A stretch of DNA of 64,000 nucleotides from positions 11,791,045 to 11,855,044 of the forward strand of contig BSYO01000016.1 of the NCBI GenBank assembly GCA_033239525.1. Direction: 5' to 3'. Positions 45,601 through 59,120 of the stretch are shown piece by piece (within the stretch, counting starts at the first letter, position 1; each line of letters starts with the position of its first letter). The notes below the pieces were generated by a model. The model had not been told where the DNA came from. It did no database searches and saw only the letters and a list, made by a program, of their open reading frames with translations. Both the position numbers and the translations under genes were made by a program. This DNA is from Nepenthes gracilis. Lineage: Eukaryota; Streptophyta; Magnoliopsida; Caryophyllales; Nepenthaceae.

Positions 45601-46571
45601 CACGTTAGATACACAAACATCTATTGTTTAGCTATTCGGAAGAAAAAGACCACCAACACATATTATTACAAATTTCGAGATCGGGCCATCATCTTTCTTA
45701 ATGGATAAGTGACAAAAGATTAGCAGATTTTTCGTAATCTAGGGCTACGCGTCGTGCATGGTCGTGTGCCAAAGAAGAATATACAAGTTCCGTTCGATTG
45801 GTGATAACCGTTGAGTCGAGTAGAACTTTCACCACTGTAGGATAATATGGTCGTTACGACCATATTGTTGGTACAAACACCGTATAGAATATTAGCTTCT
45901 CTATCAACAATCGCATCGACTTCAAAGGCCTTATGGGATGGCATTTGCGAAACCTAAAGAATTAAAGTTGTAATCAAAACGACGGTCGTATATGACCGTC
46001 ATCAAGCCAAATAATTTACCATGAAAGAATTTAGGGAATGAGAGTTTTTTGTTGAAGAAATGACGTTATAAAATATTCATGTGGGGAAAAAGTAGTATTT
46101 ATTTTAAACAGTTATAGTTGAAAAATTTGAAAAAATCGACTCATATAGGAAAGTTGAGTACATATGCGGGTATGTCGCAACTTAGGTTTGAAAACCGATA
46201 TTGGTAATTAGTGGAAAATAGTACCAATAGGCTCGGATTGAATATTAAAACAAAATAATGATACAATTTGAATATTTAGTACACTGGATGGGTGTTCAAT
46301 TTTAATATTAAGTTCCATTAGAGCTTAAAGAAAAAAATAGCTATACGTAAAGCGATAAAGATATTAGTTGACTACAAGATAGTTATTATCGACCTGATTA
46401 AGATTGAAAGTTGTCTTATGAAAATTGCTATCAAATGTTAAAAATTATCCATCTATTATTTGAGGGATTAAAGGTTTAAGGACTAAAACCATGAAAGTAA
46501 AAATCATAGCAAATGCTTTCTAGAACTGTACCAAAATTTTCAAAGACGAAAATCTTTTAAGGAGAAAATAT
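45601..46571. other. AT-rich segment with two short palindromes
   Basis: Found only in the copy A context. It contains perfect inverted repeats at 45844-45866 and 45981-46000. A minus-strand frame at 45944-45720 (74 codons) is unidentified. Confidence 0.4.
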
Positions 46572-47020
46572 TGTAATATCCCAAATATTTTTTTAGAATA
46601 AAATTGATAAATTAGTTTCAATAATTATTTTTAATTATTGTTACGATTAAAATCTGATCTTTGGGCCTAATAAATTAAATGAATTAATGGCTTGGGTTTG
46701 AATATTCAGACCGTTAATTAAAATTTAGATTTAATAGTGAATTAATTATTCGTTGACGAAGTATATATATATAAACGAATGGATGAAATATTAGAAATTT
46801 AGGTTAAGGTCTTAAATAGATATAATTAAATAACTAACTACATAATCAATATTTTTAAAAAGTGATAAATAAATATACATAAATAAATATATTAAAAAAA
46901 TAAACTAATAAATAATAATATTGATAATAATAATAATAAATAAATAAATAAATAAATAATAATAAATGTATTAATAAATAATAATAATTAATAATAATAA
47001 TAATAAATAATGTATTAATA

Positions 47021-47089
<69 letters not shown>

Positions 47090-48508
47090 TGATAAATGAA
47101 AGAAGAGAGGAAAGAAAAGAAAGAAGAAAAAGAAAAAGAAGGAAAGAAAAATAAAGAAAGAAAGAAGAAAGAAAGGAAAGAAATAAGAGGGGAAGGAAGG
47201 GAAGAAGAAGTAAAGGAGAGAGAAAGAGGAAGGCGCGGCGACAAATTTCGGACAAGGAGGAAGGAAATTGGCATCCCAAATGGAAACCCTAAATCGAACC
47301 CTTCATTATTTAAGGATTTGAATGGCGTGAGTGGAAGGGGGAAGGGGGAGCCGAAGCAGAGCAAAGTCATCGAAGCCGTCGCCGTTGCCGATTGCTGTGG
47401 TTGAAGCCGTTGCCGTTTCTGATCACTGCGGTTGAAGCCGTTGCCGTTTCCGTCGTCAGTTGTGTCGCCGTCGCCGCAAATCCTCGTCGCCGTTAAACCC
47501 CAACCGTCTCTGTTCAACAGGCAAGTGAACTCCATGTACTGTCGTTCTTCCCTAATTTTGCAAGTGAATCCCGTTTACTGTCGTTTCTCCTCTAATTTCA
47601 AATGGAGTTCCTCTATTGCCATTTTCTCCTTGAATCACAAGTGAATCCTGTTTCATGTCCTTCTCTTCTGTGGCAAATGAAATTCTAAATTCTTGCTAGT
47701 AAATCGTTCCGTTCTTTTCTCTGATGCTCATCTTCTCACTATGGGTCGTGATTTATGGAAATCGGCTGTGACTCTATGAGATAGAATTTGGGGGTCGAAA
47801 TTTGAGCACCAGCTCTCTGTTCAACCGTTTAAGGAAATGAAACGATGAGAATTTTATTGGGTTTTAGTTGCATAAATGGGTATTGCCAGTGGGTGTAATC
47901 ACATGTTGTTAATTGGGTGTATGTATTTATTTGTGTAGTTATGTACCTGCAATATATGTTGATTTCTTTATTTGTCTAATGATGTATGTATTTATATGTA
48001 TATTTACGCCAGACAGTATTTATTATTCGGTGGTGTGATTATATTGGCAGCGTGAGGTTGGATGATTTGAATAGTGTTCTGTTAGTGTGGATATGCTCTG
48101 TTTGTGCTTTGTTTGTGTGCTCGAAGCAGCAGAGCTGCTGTGTGTAGCTGAAGCTGTGCGTGAAGCACATTGGGCCGTGGCTGGGTTAGTGGATGGCAAC
48201 AACAAAGTGGGCCGTGGGCATGGCTATTGGGCTGGGCAGTGGATGGTTGTGCGTGTGTTGGGCTGTGGGCATGGTTGTGTGTGTGTGTGTTGGGCTGGGC
48301 CCATGGTGTGTGTGTGTGTTGGGCTATGGGCCTGGTTGTGTGTGTGTGTTTTAGTGGCCCAAGTGTTGGACTGGGCTGTGTGTGTATATAGTGGGCCAGG
48401 TAATTGGGCTGTGGGCTGGGTTTGAAGGTAGCAGTGTACTGGGCCGTGGCTGGACTTCAATTAGTGGGTAATCGAAGCTGGGCCGTGGGCTTGACAGTTG
48501 GTGTGGTT

Positions 48509-48547
<39 letters not shown>

Positions 48548-49295
48548 GAATATGTGTTAATGAGTGGTGTTATGTGTATATATGAGAATAAATATGGTAA
48601 AGAGCTGATAGGATATTTACAGTTTGTAAATATTGTATGTTTAAAGGTGTGTGGGCCGGTGTTTGGAGTGGTGCTAATTGTATGAAGAAATAAATATTGC
48701 CGATTAATTGTTAGAACCTTGTAAAATTAATTGGTGGATGATAATTTGTAGTAAAAATATTGTTGACCTAAGTTATAGGTATTGCTCCGAAATAGAAATA
48801 GTGAAGTAGTTGAGCTGATCATATCTTAATCCATGTATTCCTTCTGGATGTCCTAAGATATGTTCTTTTGCGTTAAACTTAGTAGTGTGTGTATATTTTA
48901 TTGGCAATCTATGGATAAGTAAAGGAGAGTGTGCGAAGATTTTATAGTAACTGGACGAATGGGAGTCCGTGAGACTGTAAAGTAGTCTATACTTTTTCAA
49001 TACCGAGTCTATTCCGGAGGATCGAGGTCGTTGATATTGAGAAGAGATACTTATAACCTAGTGACCATCGTAGATAATGATATCTGGGATATCATTGGCG
49101 AGGGATATCGGAGATGGTTTGAGTATCTCGTCTGACCTACGAGAGGATTATATTGTAGGGGTAGTGAGGATACCATGGATACCAGGTAACCTCGTGGTAC
49201 TCACTCAACCGTTGCAGGCGTAAATACACGGCATTTGGTTCACTATGGTAGAATAAGGTCCAGGGAGATTATTATTATCTCAAATGCGGTGGTGG
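46572..49295 (+). repeat. Long LTR-like unit, copy B (3' truncated)
   Basis: Begins TGTAATATCCC, a typical start of long gypsy-type LTRs. It contains (AAT)n at 47015-47090, a purine tract (47095-47230), GTTGCCGTT repeats (47380-47460), (GT)n (48270-48350), (TA)n (about 48517-48541) and then the part shared with copy A. The last ~1 kb present in copy A is missing. The long minus and plus frames at 46855-47535 are translations of microsatellite and purine tract. Confidence 0.5.
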
Positions 49296-49796
49296 CCTCA
49301 GAGATGATTCCAATGCCAAACTTTTCAACACCAACCTTTGTTATTAGTTACCAATGCCATTTTGATATCAGTTCGTTAAATTTGATTCAAGAATTAATTT
49401 ATCAATGTCATTTTTTTTCTTATTTAATTTACTAAGAAAATGGATAACTTGTCACTTCTTGAATGACTCTGGTTTGAGCATAGTTCATTTAAATTTCACT
49501 GGTGTAAGAAAAAGATTAGGGAGCCTCTAATTTCAATTCGTTTCAAGCTTTTTTAAAAAAATATAGAATAAATATACACACGAATATATAACAAATAAAA
49601 TTTATTCAGATCTAGATATACTTAACTATTGAAATGATAGAAATAGTAGACACAATAAATAACAATAGTCAAGACAGAATTTTTGACGATGAAAAAAAAT
49701 CTCAATAACTATTGTTATTGAGTAAATTCCTCCGAACTTTTATAGCAAGTAAAAATAATATACTAAAAAAGTCAACTTACAAATCGGATGGTTCAG

Positions 49797-50592
49797 ACGT
49801 ACTAATTTAGCTAACTTATTCTCGACTTACGATCCCTACCAAGGAACTCATTGGATTTGCCTTTGGCAACGAAACCGAATACCTTCTGATTTTTTGCTAA
49901 TCCTGTTTAATGAGCCATAGAATTTTTGCACACCACTAGATCCCAATTTTCACGTCACCTACATCTTGTACGAAGGTCAACAGAGAGAAAAATGTGTGTA
50001 TAACAAAGTATATGTAATGAGAAAATTTTAAAATTGATATTCAATGATCGAGGAAGAGTTTTCTCAAAAAGGAAGATTTTACAAGCTTTAAAGATGGGAT
50101 CATTAGAGGAGCTACCTTGTACAATATAATCTCAAGAATTGTTATATAAGTTGTTGAAGATAGGTATATATAAAGAGAAACAGAAATTAGGTCAAAAAAT
50201 ACAACAAATAAAAAATATGCGCCCGAATACTTGAGTGACGCACGGGAGCACGTCAAGGCCACATTGGGTTCGTGCCCCTAATACTCAAGTTTCGATCGGG
50301 CATTCATCAAGTGCACATAATTTGGAAAGTGCACTCATGTACACCTTGGGCACACCTCATGCGCGGGCATTTTGGAAATAGCACTCGTGCACGTCTCGAG
50401 TGCACTTTGAGCGTAGACATACGAGAAAATGTGCTTGTATATAGATCAGGCGCAAGGTAGGCGTGGATATTACGAGTTGCATATTTGCAAATATTGGATA
50501 TGAATTTAATGCAAATCTTCCTAACACTAGATTATACAATAACAATCAACCAACTCAGTTATAAAATATGTTAACACGTAATACGTTTAACA
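49797..50592 (-). repeat. Copia-like LTR on the minus strand
   Basis: On the minus strand it starts TGTTAAACG / TGTTAGGAAG and ends near TTAGCTAAATTAGTACGT. It is homologous, inverted, to 25650-26240. It directly follows the unit ending at 49796, so it interrupts that duplicate. Purine tracts next to it (50935-51062) fit a 3' LTR next to PPTs. Confidence 0.5.
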
Positions 50593-50934
50593 ATCTCCTC
50601 CTTAAGCAATTCCATAACAAAATCCCTCAAAAACCATAAAACTAAAAATACATGAATTACGGGTTTAGATATCGCCGAGATAGAATTTATATACAAAAAA
50701 ATCTACTTCTAATAGTACAACCGATACAATAAACTCAAATAGAAGAAGACATGAGAGTCTGCTGTTCCTATTCAATTATGATTAGTATAGAAATATATAA
50801 AAACGAAAAGCCCTACGTATATAAGAAAAGTAGTAAAGTAACAGGGAATAATAGTAAAAATATATATATTGCAGAAGAAAAGCAGTAGTTACATCATGAG
50901 TTCAAATGAAAAACTAAAACATGATACATTAAGA

Positions 50935-51062
50935 TCCTCCCCCAAAGATATAACCGACCTCCCCCTAAGATATAATCGTCCTCCCCGTATAAAATAAGCT
51001 CCCCCTAAATGATAACCGTCCTCATAACTGACCTCCCCCTAAGTGATAACCTCCCCCTTATT
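50935..51062 (-). repeat. Array of six polypurine tracts (GGGGGAGG on the minus strand)
   Basis: The plus strand shows CTCCCCC or CTCCCC spaced by ~20 bp of GATAACCGTC-like sequence. Repeated PPT-like tracts upstream of a 3' LTR are seen in some plant Copia elements. The internal element beyond it is not recognisable. Confidence 0.6.
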
Positions 51063-51126
51063 GTATACTCTCCCTTTTTGTCACGAATAATCAAAGGGAA
51101 GACTTCACGCAGAGTTAGAGTGATCG

Positions 51127-51405
51127 TTGCACGTTGAGACAACAACTCAACAAATAGACAAGCAAACTACTCCCATATATCCCCTAGGTAGTAAGTCGAA
51201 TGTCAAGGCGCTGAAAGCCATCGAGAACGTGAGATTCCAGTCACTCCTGAGAAGTCAAAAGTCATATGAGCTGATCAGAAAGCCAAAAGAGTTACCCCTG
51301 ATCAGTGAGGAGGAAAAAGTAAAGGACAATGGAGGATTGGACAGGTTAGCATCGATCGAAAAGGAGCGGTCCTTCATAAGAGGATCATTCTATATTGTAA
51401 TTTAG
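51127..51405 (+). CDS. Unidentified 92-codon ORF
   Basis: Lys/Glu-rich predicted protein with ALKAIENVRFQSLLRSQKSYE. It may be a leftover of the Copia internal region, but it resembles nothing I know, and no splice or promoter signal supports it. Confidence 0.15.
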   Translation: MHVETTTQQIDKQTTPIYPLGSKSNVKALKAIENVRFQSLLRSQKSYELIRKPKELPLISEEEKVKDNGGLDRLASIEKERSFIRGSFYIVI

Positions 51406-51753
51406 AAGTTTGTTGGAAAAATAGGGTATATAAATAAAGAACTTTGGTTAGATTTTTAGAAAAAAATTCTTCAACATATGTAATTTAAAGTTCCTGCCCT
51501 TAAATAAACTATTAGGAAAAACTAAAATTAGTATAGTTGTCTTTGGATTGATATCAATTTCTTAAAACTTAAAAAACTCGAAAGTTTGAATATTGATTTA
51601 GAAATATTTAAAAGATATTTTATGTTATTTTTATATAATATAATATTTATCTATTTATTTATTTTTATATAATCTATTAATAGGATAAATAAATAAAAAA
51701 CTATACTGTCAATAAACTTTTGAAATGAATTTTTCTGGTGGTGGGAAATGTCA

Positions 51754-51975
51754 AGGTGGCCCTCCAACATAGTAGAAGCAAAACCAAGTGGGCTGAACAC
51801 TTGAATTATTTCCATTGACATTGAAAGCAGCTGGGCGCCACTCATGAAAACTGACCTTGATATTTTGCTTTGTGAACGGAGCATTGGAATTCAACCAGAG
51901 AAAGAGGGTGAGCGTGAAGTTGGGGAAGAAGAAAGATCCGTTACAAACAAGTTGAATAATTGAGGAATACTTCAA
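51754..51975 (-). CDS. Unidentified ORF, possible exon remnant
   Basis: Read on the minus strand the frame gives CNGSFFFPNFTLTLFLWLN and HEWRPAAFNVNGNNSS, with balanced amino-acid use unusual for this AT-rich surrounding. It could be an exon of a host protein. I cannot name a family. Confidence 0.25.
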
Positions 51976-52009
51976 CTATGAAAAATTCAAAACAAAGTCA
52001 TAAATCATA

Positions 52010-53330
52010 AATGATCGATGAGTTTGAATAGAATATATATGAAATTCAATACATGTGAGTAGGCTTTGCAACAGTTCAGAGTCAATGCGTGCTTTTGAAG
52101 AAGCCCGAGGAAAACCGAAAATATGGGAGATCAAGAAAACAGTGCGACCAAAAGTTTGGTCAATAATATGAAATTAAACATTAAAAAAAACTAAATCTAT
52201 TAAAAAGTAATGTCCTTATTAAAATATAATAAAATTATTTGGGATTGTAGCATTTAGTTATTTAAATTAATTATTAAATTTATATACATTATGTGGGGAA
52301 ATTTTGATATCTTTCTTTGTTTTTTCATGCCTATGAGGAATCTCAAATCCCTATCATTTGTTAGAAGTCCCATAGGTATATGGTTAGAATAGGCAATGTG
52401 GTGTTAACTACCAACTGAATGGTTTTGGGTGATGTTCTCATCTAATCTAATATATATTTGTTGCTTTAGCATGGTTATGCAGTTTGATATTTTATTTAAA
52501 TTCTTCATCAAAAGATAAATGCTAGTGTTAGGGTACCTATACTATGCAAAAAATAGGAGAGATGTTATCGGATGATCACATAATAACAATAATAATAATA
52601 TTATAATTACTAATAAGTCCAACAATATTATGAAAGAATTCAGATTTGGATATTCAAATCAAAGAATTCAAGATGTCTGACAAGACAAATTAAATTACAG
52701 TCATCAATGATCCATTTTGCCAGAAAGATACCTTATCAAATAATTTTCTATCAAAGTTGTGCAACAAAAGAACAATCTTCACAGAAAACTGTTTTGTCTT
52801 GAGAATTGTCCTGTTAAAACCATCTTTTGAGGATGTGCCATAGACAATAGAAACCCAAGCCACAAAACAATGATTCATCCAACTGCACAGCTTGTTAGAT
52901 TTTTGAGTTGTTAGACTGGCATATATAAGCCAGAAGATTTGATTAACTAAATTAAAGAAGCCCATACCATCAAGCGGGCCATGTCAGTCATAACTCAAAA
53001 GCCCCATTTGAATGAGCATCTTTATAGTTCAATATTTTGAGGAAGCCCACTAAATTATTGATTTTTCTGCTGAAGTTTTGAACACATGATTAGGGAAAAC
53101 GTGGCTTTGTGGCAAGTCATCACCCTTGCAAACCACCACCTTAATTCTAAAGGAATAGGTAGTGTTGAATTTTGAATTACTTCTTTGTTAGTTCTATGTC
53201 CATTGAAAGTATTAATTTTTACTTTGGAGCTATCAAAAATTTCTACGCAAGGTTCACGATGTTTTGCTCAAATGATAATATTCATTGGCAGTTCCACGTG
53301 AGGTTCATTTAAAAGAAAGCTGAATGGAAC
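52010..53330. other. AT-rich spacer
   Basis: A minus-strand frame at 52965-52690 (91 codons) is unidentified and unsupported. Nothing else was recognised. Confidence 0.4.
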
Positions 53331-53647
53331 ACGCGCCTGTTTGCACATGAGCATAGATAGCCGGATCTGCTAAGTTTACATGCACCTAAAAGGCGCGCAT
53401 GTAAAAGGTGCATGCCTAATGCTCGCTTAAAAGGCTTTTGTGTGTTGAAATTATATTATAACTCATAATTTTTATTTATATTTATGACGTTATAATTATT
53501 ATGAATTGAGTTAATATGAAAACTAATTAAATAATAAAAATTTAAAAAAATTAAAATTTGAAAAACCAAGATTAACGCTTGATTGGTACAAATACACCAC
53601 ATGTACACATTTCTGACAGCAGCTATGCGCATGAGATATGCATGCGC

Positions 53648-56608
53648 TGTAATGCCCGACTTCCTATTTGATTTATTTTGAAAATATTTGTTATTTAGAT
53701 AAATTGAATACATTGGAATAAATTATATATTGTAAAATTTTTTAAAAAAATTGGAGCAGCAAGCTGGCACCTGAGGCAGGCCCGTTGAGCACCTAAGCAT
53801 GGTTTGTCCAAGGCTTGCGCCGGAGGGCTGCTCGAGGCAGTGCTCAAGCATCGAATGCCATGGGTAGGAGATCAAGTACCAGGCAGTTTATATAAGCGGC
53901 TGCGAGGCACTATGCAAGCATTTGCACGAGAGAAGGAAGAGAGGAGAGAGGAAGAAGGAGAAAGATGAGAGAGGAAGAATAAAAGTAGTAGATTAGAGTA
54001 TCCTTTTGACAGATCTGCTTAGTAATAGATTAAAGTAAGTATCCTTACGCCATATCCTCAATCATTCTCGTGTCTGATAAGTTTTACTCACATTTCAGAG
54101 GTTGAATGTTTACACAAGCTATTTTTATTTTTCCTATTTGTTTCCTTTATGCATACACATTATTTTTATCGATTGTTTGGGAGTTTTGTTTGAATTTTGC
54201 AAGTATTTGAGGGTTTTCTTATTTTAAGAAAAAATGTGTGAATGTTTGAGTTTGTAAATTTATATATCAATATATTTATATAGAAAAGGTCATAAAAACA
54301 TGTATGGGTTGTGCATATGTACACATGTATTACTACCTAGGGATCGGGGTATCAACTTTTGTGATATGATTCAATATGTGCTATATGGCCCTCTCCTGAT
54401 AGAGAGAGCTTTGTTCCCAATAGGAAAAACTCTGTGACCCCCTTTTTTGCTAGTAGAAAAAGGTTCTTGATTGGGATGACTGAAGTGGGCTAGCCCAAAT
54501 AGGTGATCAGCCCAGAAGAATTGCAATCCACTCACCCATAGATGGTCAATGACCCAGTTGACCGGAGAAGACCTCTAGGTAGCTGGGTGCAGCCCAAACC
54601 AGATGCAGCCCAAGCTAGTAATGGCCCATGTGTCCCTTTCTCGCATGTAACGGACATCTACCTTAATTGGCCACGATATTGAGAATCTTTCCAAATGGCA
54701 ACATCTTCTAAAACAAAAGCCCCCAAATCAGTACAAATCCTGTAAAGGAAGCCCTCAAATCGGCACATGATTCACAATGAAAGTTTTAGTATTCACAGCC
54801 TGCGACATCTCTATAGAGGAAGAAGTCCTTCCTTCTGATCGTTGTAACCTCGAATGACACTTGCATCCTCTCCTTGGATGGAAAGGATCCCCTCAGATAG
54901 CTGACAACTCGTTGTGTCGCCTAAGGAAGGTAGTGAGGTTCGACGGTTATAAAAATTCTTGAGAACACACTCTAAAGATATGCTCTCTCTAGTATTCAAA
55001 CACGCACAAGTAAACCATCCCTCAAGCAACCAATTGTTGTTCTTTTTTCCACTACTTATTTTCAGTGAACCCAGTGGTCTGAAAAGCTGCTCTCTATGAG
55101 TGCACTATGATTTAAAGCCACTCCACGCTGAGTATACCTCCAAATTAGACCCACAATTTCCTTCCCAACTTCAACTCTTGTTTACTTTATTTTTATCTTC
55201 TTCATCTTGGAAAGTGGATTGCTAACTTGATCGTCAGAGTGTAAATCGAGGAGAAACTCCCAACATTTTTCTTTGACTTCTCATCTTTTGTTATGGTATG
55301 TAGGATCCAAGTTGTGCTAGACAGAGACCGAACCTGACTTCAGCACAAGCCCAAGGAGCAGGTGAACTCGAATCCGTCCAAAATTTGGATCTAGGACGCA
55401 TCAGTTCTAGTTGTGAATGACCCACCCTATCTATGTTCTAGTGAGAACCATCGTAAGCTAATTGAATGAAAACTAATATATTCAAGTATCCTAATATATG
55501 TACTAAATTTGATGATTGCACTCAATATCGCAGGTGGAAAAAAATAGTGAGTATATTCCTTATCTATGAGAGACAATGTACATAGATGACCCTGCCTGTG
55601 GGTTTAAATAGTGGTTGATTTGGTTTAAGATTATCGAGAGTATGTGTAACTCTCCCTAAAGTTGATCTCTTAGTCTTTAGTTATCTGATTTCGTACATGT
55701 TTTGTATTTTTATATTGATTTGTGTTCGAACTTCTTTTTGAGATTCACAGGTTTGCCCAAGGATAGAATTTGGTCAGTCTCATAAATTTGGATATGTGAT
55801 TTCATTCTATAATATATTTCGTTTTTTGTGCGATTTTGTTCTAGACTCTAATTCGCTCATATGTGATTTTGATCCGAACTCTGTTTCGTTTAGCTTATAT
55901 TTCAATATGGATTATAACATGATTTAGATTATGTGATTTCACTCTGGATCTTTGTTTCGTTCAGACTACATCTCGATAGGACTATATTTCGATTTAAATA
56001 TTATTTGAGTACGAAACTACCTTCACACTTTCGATACCGGACTTTCAGATTTGTATCTTTTATACATTTTGAATGTGGTTATGAACCCTTCCTTTGATTT
56101 CGGACATATTTATATATTATATATAATGTAGATACTTGTTAAATTTTAGGCTCATATTTTTATTTTTTATCCCTTCAGATTAGTAAGTTTAGATACATTG
56201 TTGAAACTTGGAGGTGATCTGATTATCATTCGTTTGTTCTAGTGAGTATTATTATTTTGTTCAATTTGTGTTGGTATGGGCTGTATTTTAGGTATTTGAA
56301 TTCGGACGAATGTAGACTTGTAGATATGTTTGAGACAGTTGGGTCAGTATGTACAAACAGATATGTATATATTTCGGTTTGTCCCTCTCTTACAATATTG
56401 TGTAGCACACCACATTATTTCATTATATGGATGAATATTCGATGAGATCCTATGATTGGTTTCAAATTCTATTTATTATTATTTGATGATGAAATTTTAT
56501 GATTCATTTGTTTGTCATATTCAAGTTTAAAATTTATTATATTATTTTAAAATCATAAATTTTTATAAATTATAATTGTTAGACCTGTTTCAATCCGAAT
56601 TTATGACA
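53648..56608 (+). mobile_element. Solo LTR (gypsy-like) with nested second solo LTR
   Basis: Starts TGTAATGCCCGAC and ends CCGAATTTATGACA. Flanks TGCGC (53643-53647) and TGCGG (56609-56613) fit an old TSD with one change. A TATA box (GTTTATATAAGC, about 53888) precedes a purine-rich tract. It contains the nested LTR at 54448-55265 and a degenerate repeat at 55790-55970 (GTGATTT..ATTC...TTTCGTT). Confidence 0.5.
54448..55265 (+). mobile_element. Nested solo LTR
   Basis: TGCTAGTAG...AACTCCCAACA with TTTTT on both sides (54443-54447 and 55266-55270). It is GC-richer than its host sequence and has a TATA box (GGTTATAAAAATTC, about 54948). The low-complexity TSD makes the ends less certain. Confidence 0.45.
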
Positions 56609-56613
56609 TGCGG

Positions 56614-59110
56614 TGTGCCTAAAGGACATTCATGGGGTGCTGGTGCATATTTTAGGAAGTATGTTCATATCTAAGAGATACCCATGGGACTATTGTGTAT
56701 GGATCAGGCAGAATATATCGCACGTGATGTAGCGTTAATGCACACATGTAGATGAAAATGGCACTTGATTTGTACCTAAATTATGCTCGTGCATTGATTC
56801 AGTATAAATGGCCTCCCTTCCCCGATTTTCATCATTTCCGTGAGACAAAGAAAGAGAAAAGAGAGAAATATAGGGGAAGGAGAATAAAAAGAAGAAAGAG
56901 AAGGAGAAAGAAAGAAATGTTGGAGTTGTTTCGCTTTAAATCTACTAAATCAATATTTAAGGTAAGTTTATCTAAACTCGTTCTTTGGTATATTTTAAAA
57001 TTATTTTATTTACTTTTAATACTTGTTTAAATGTATATTCATGTTAGCTTTCACTTTTTTTTTTTTTGAATATGGTTGCATGTATGTATATTTTATCAAA
57101 TAATTTAAGATTTTATTATTTTTATTGAATATTTTGATATTTTGTTTGCTTCCATCAGATATTTGGATATTTTGAAGTAGCATATTTTGATAATGAGATA
57201 TTATAAAAGGAAGCTTGAAATATTTAATGTATTTGACCTTGAATGTTATTTTTATATAAGTATATGATAAGGACTCTATTTTATGATATGATCTAAGTTT
57301 ATATTTTTTTAGATGGTAAAAAAAATTTATATATTTATTATAAAGTCCCCCATTTGATAAATGGGAACCACCTTGAGTAAATTGATAACATATATCTAAA
57401 CATATTAGGCACACTTGAAGAATGTATTTATTATCTACAGGTAAAAAAAATAAGGTGGAGTCTAACTATATTTATACAATCTATAGATATCCCACCTATA
57501 GATCTTGAATAATGGTGTATCAGTCTGAGATTATAAAAAATATAAGTAATTTGTTTTTTATAGTTTGAGCTTTTGATTGGTCGGTACTAGAATCACCGGT
57601 CCGTAGTTTTTATACTTTTATATGATTTGGTCTTCTCATGCTTTTTATTTTGATGTTTTCATACTTTGATATGAATTAGATTCTTATATTTTGTCATGTA
57701 TTATATCTTCATATTTTGAGATACTTTGACCTTTTAAAATTTTCATAGGCTTTTTTTTACAATTCTTTGTGTTTTATAATTTTATGGACCCATTACATGT
57801 TTCCTTATTTTTATATTTTCGTATGATTTGCTGGATTTGAATATCAGTTTGTGTGTGTGTATATATATATGTATTATTGAATTGTTTATATGAATCAAGG
57901 TTTGTAAAATATTTAATGAAGCATTTGATATTTCGGGCTTCATATGTAATCTATAGTTTTCCGTCCTTTCATCTATTTTACTAATATATATTTATATATC
58001 ATATGTATGTATACTATGTATTAGGCCTCACATTTTTGTGACTATTTTGAAACCCCTTTCAAATTAACAAGCGATGGATTCTTATAGGATACGAATAGAA
58101 TATTGATAAAGACTTTTGCTAGTTATATTTGTAATATTGTGGAATGATAAAAAGTAGAAATTTTGATAGAGCATCGACTGTACTCTTCCGAATATGACGA
58201 CAAGAAAAGAGGAGACAGATGATGGATATAGGGATATACTAATAGCTATATCTTCACATCTTTAATAATACAACTTGCTTTATAATCATATTTTATGAAT
58301 TCTACTAAATAATATAATATTGTATTAGATATATACATTTTTGAGTTTTACAGTTCAGATTTTTAGACTAGGGAGTCTAAATGAGTCATGTACGATTTAT
58401 ATTATTGTTGTGTATTTGGGTATTGCAGTTAGATTTTTTTCCTTATATATATATATATTTATTTATAGATTAAGTAGGTACTTAAATAATGTTAAAGTCA
58501 GATAGGGATAGTTTTGCCAATGCTGTGATTACTACAATATTATTTTAATTATGTTGTTTATTTTAATAGTATAAAATGTGTCACCTGATTTTGTGTGTTG
58601 GATTGAGGTCATTTATGAAATTTTTTTATATTTGATGTCATGATTGTTATCTACTCATATTATATAAAAGGTTATGTTCTGATTTTAGAGCAAGATCTAA
58701 ATCATTTTCAATATAAATGACACCACATGAAGAGAGAGAAAAGAAAAAATAGAGAAAAAGATGACAATTAGCATCCGATTGAAGTTTGATTCGAGTTTTA
58801 TTATTTATTAAACTCGAGTACATTACTCTAACATTATTTCTAGAATATATTACCATTTGATTGTTCATTTTTCTGGATATATTCTTCTCTAATTGGTTAC
58901 TAGAGCTGTTAAGGTTGCATTCAAATAGTCATTTAAACGGATTGTTATGAAGGGATTTCAAATAAAATTATTTTTATCCTCGGATACTTTATAGTAAATT
59001 TTTTCAAAATTTGACCAATATTTTTCAGTTAAAAATAATTTTTATATTAAATATTATTATACAATTTTATATTTTTGATTATGTGATTGTTGTTTTTGGT
59101 ACCCTCACAA
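56614..59110. other. AT-rich, LTR- or leader-like sequence
   Basis: A TATA-like CAGTATAAATGG (about 56807), followed by a purine-rich run (56845-56920) and a donor-like AGGTAAGTTT (about 56960), resembles the promoter and leader of long LTRs. A possible end is CCCTCACA (59107). No protein was recognised. Confidence 0.3.
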
Positions 59111-59120
59111 TATTTTTGGG

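Noticed and set aside
46855..47535. Long minus-strand frame of 226 codons and a plus-strand Lys/Glu-rich frame
   Set aside because: Both translate an (AAT)n microsatellite and a purine tract. Poly-Leu/Tyr and poly-Lys/Glu composition is not a gene.
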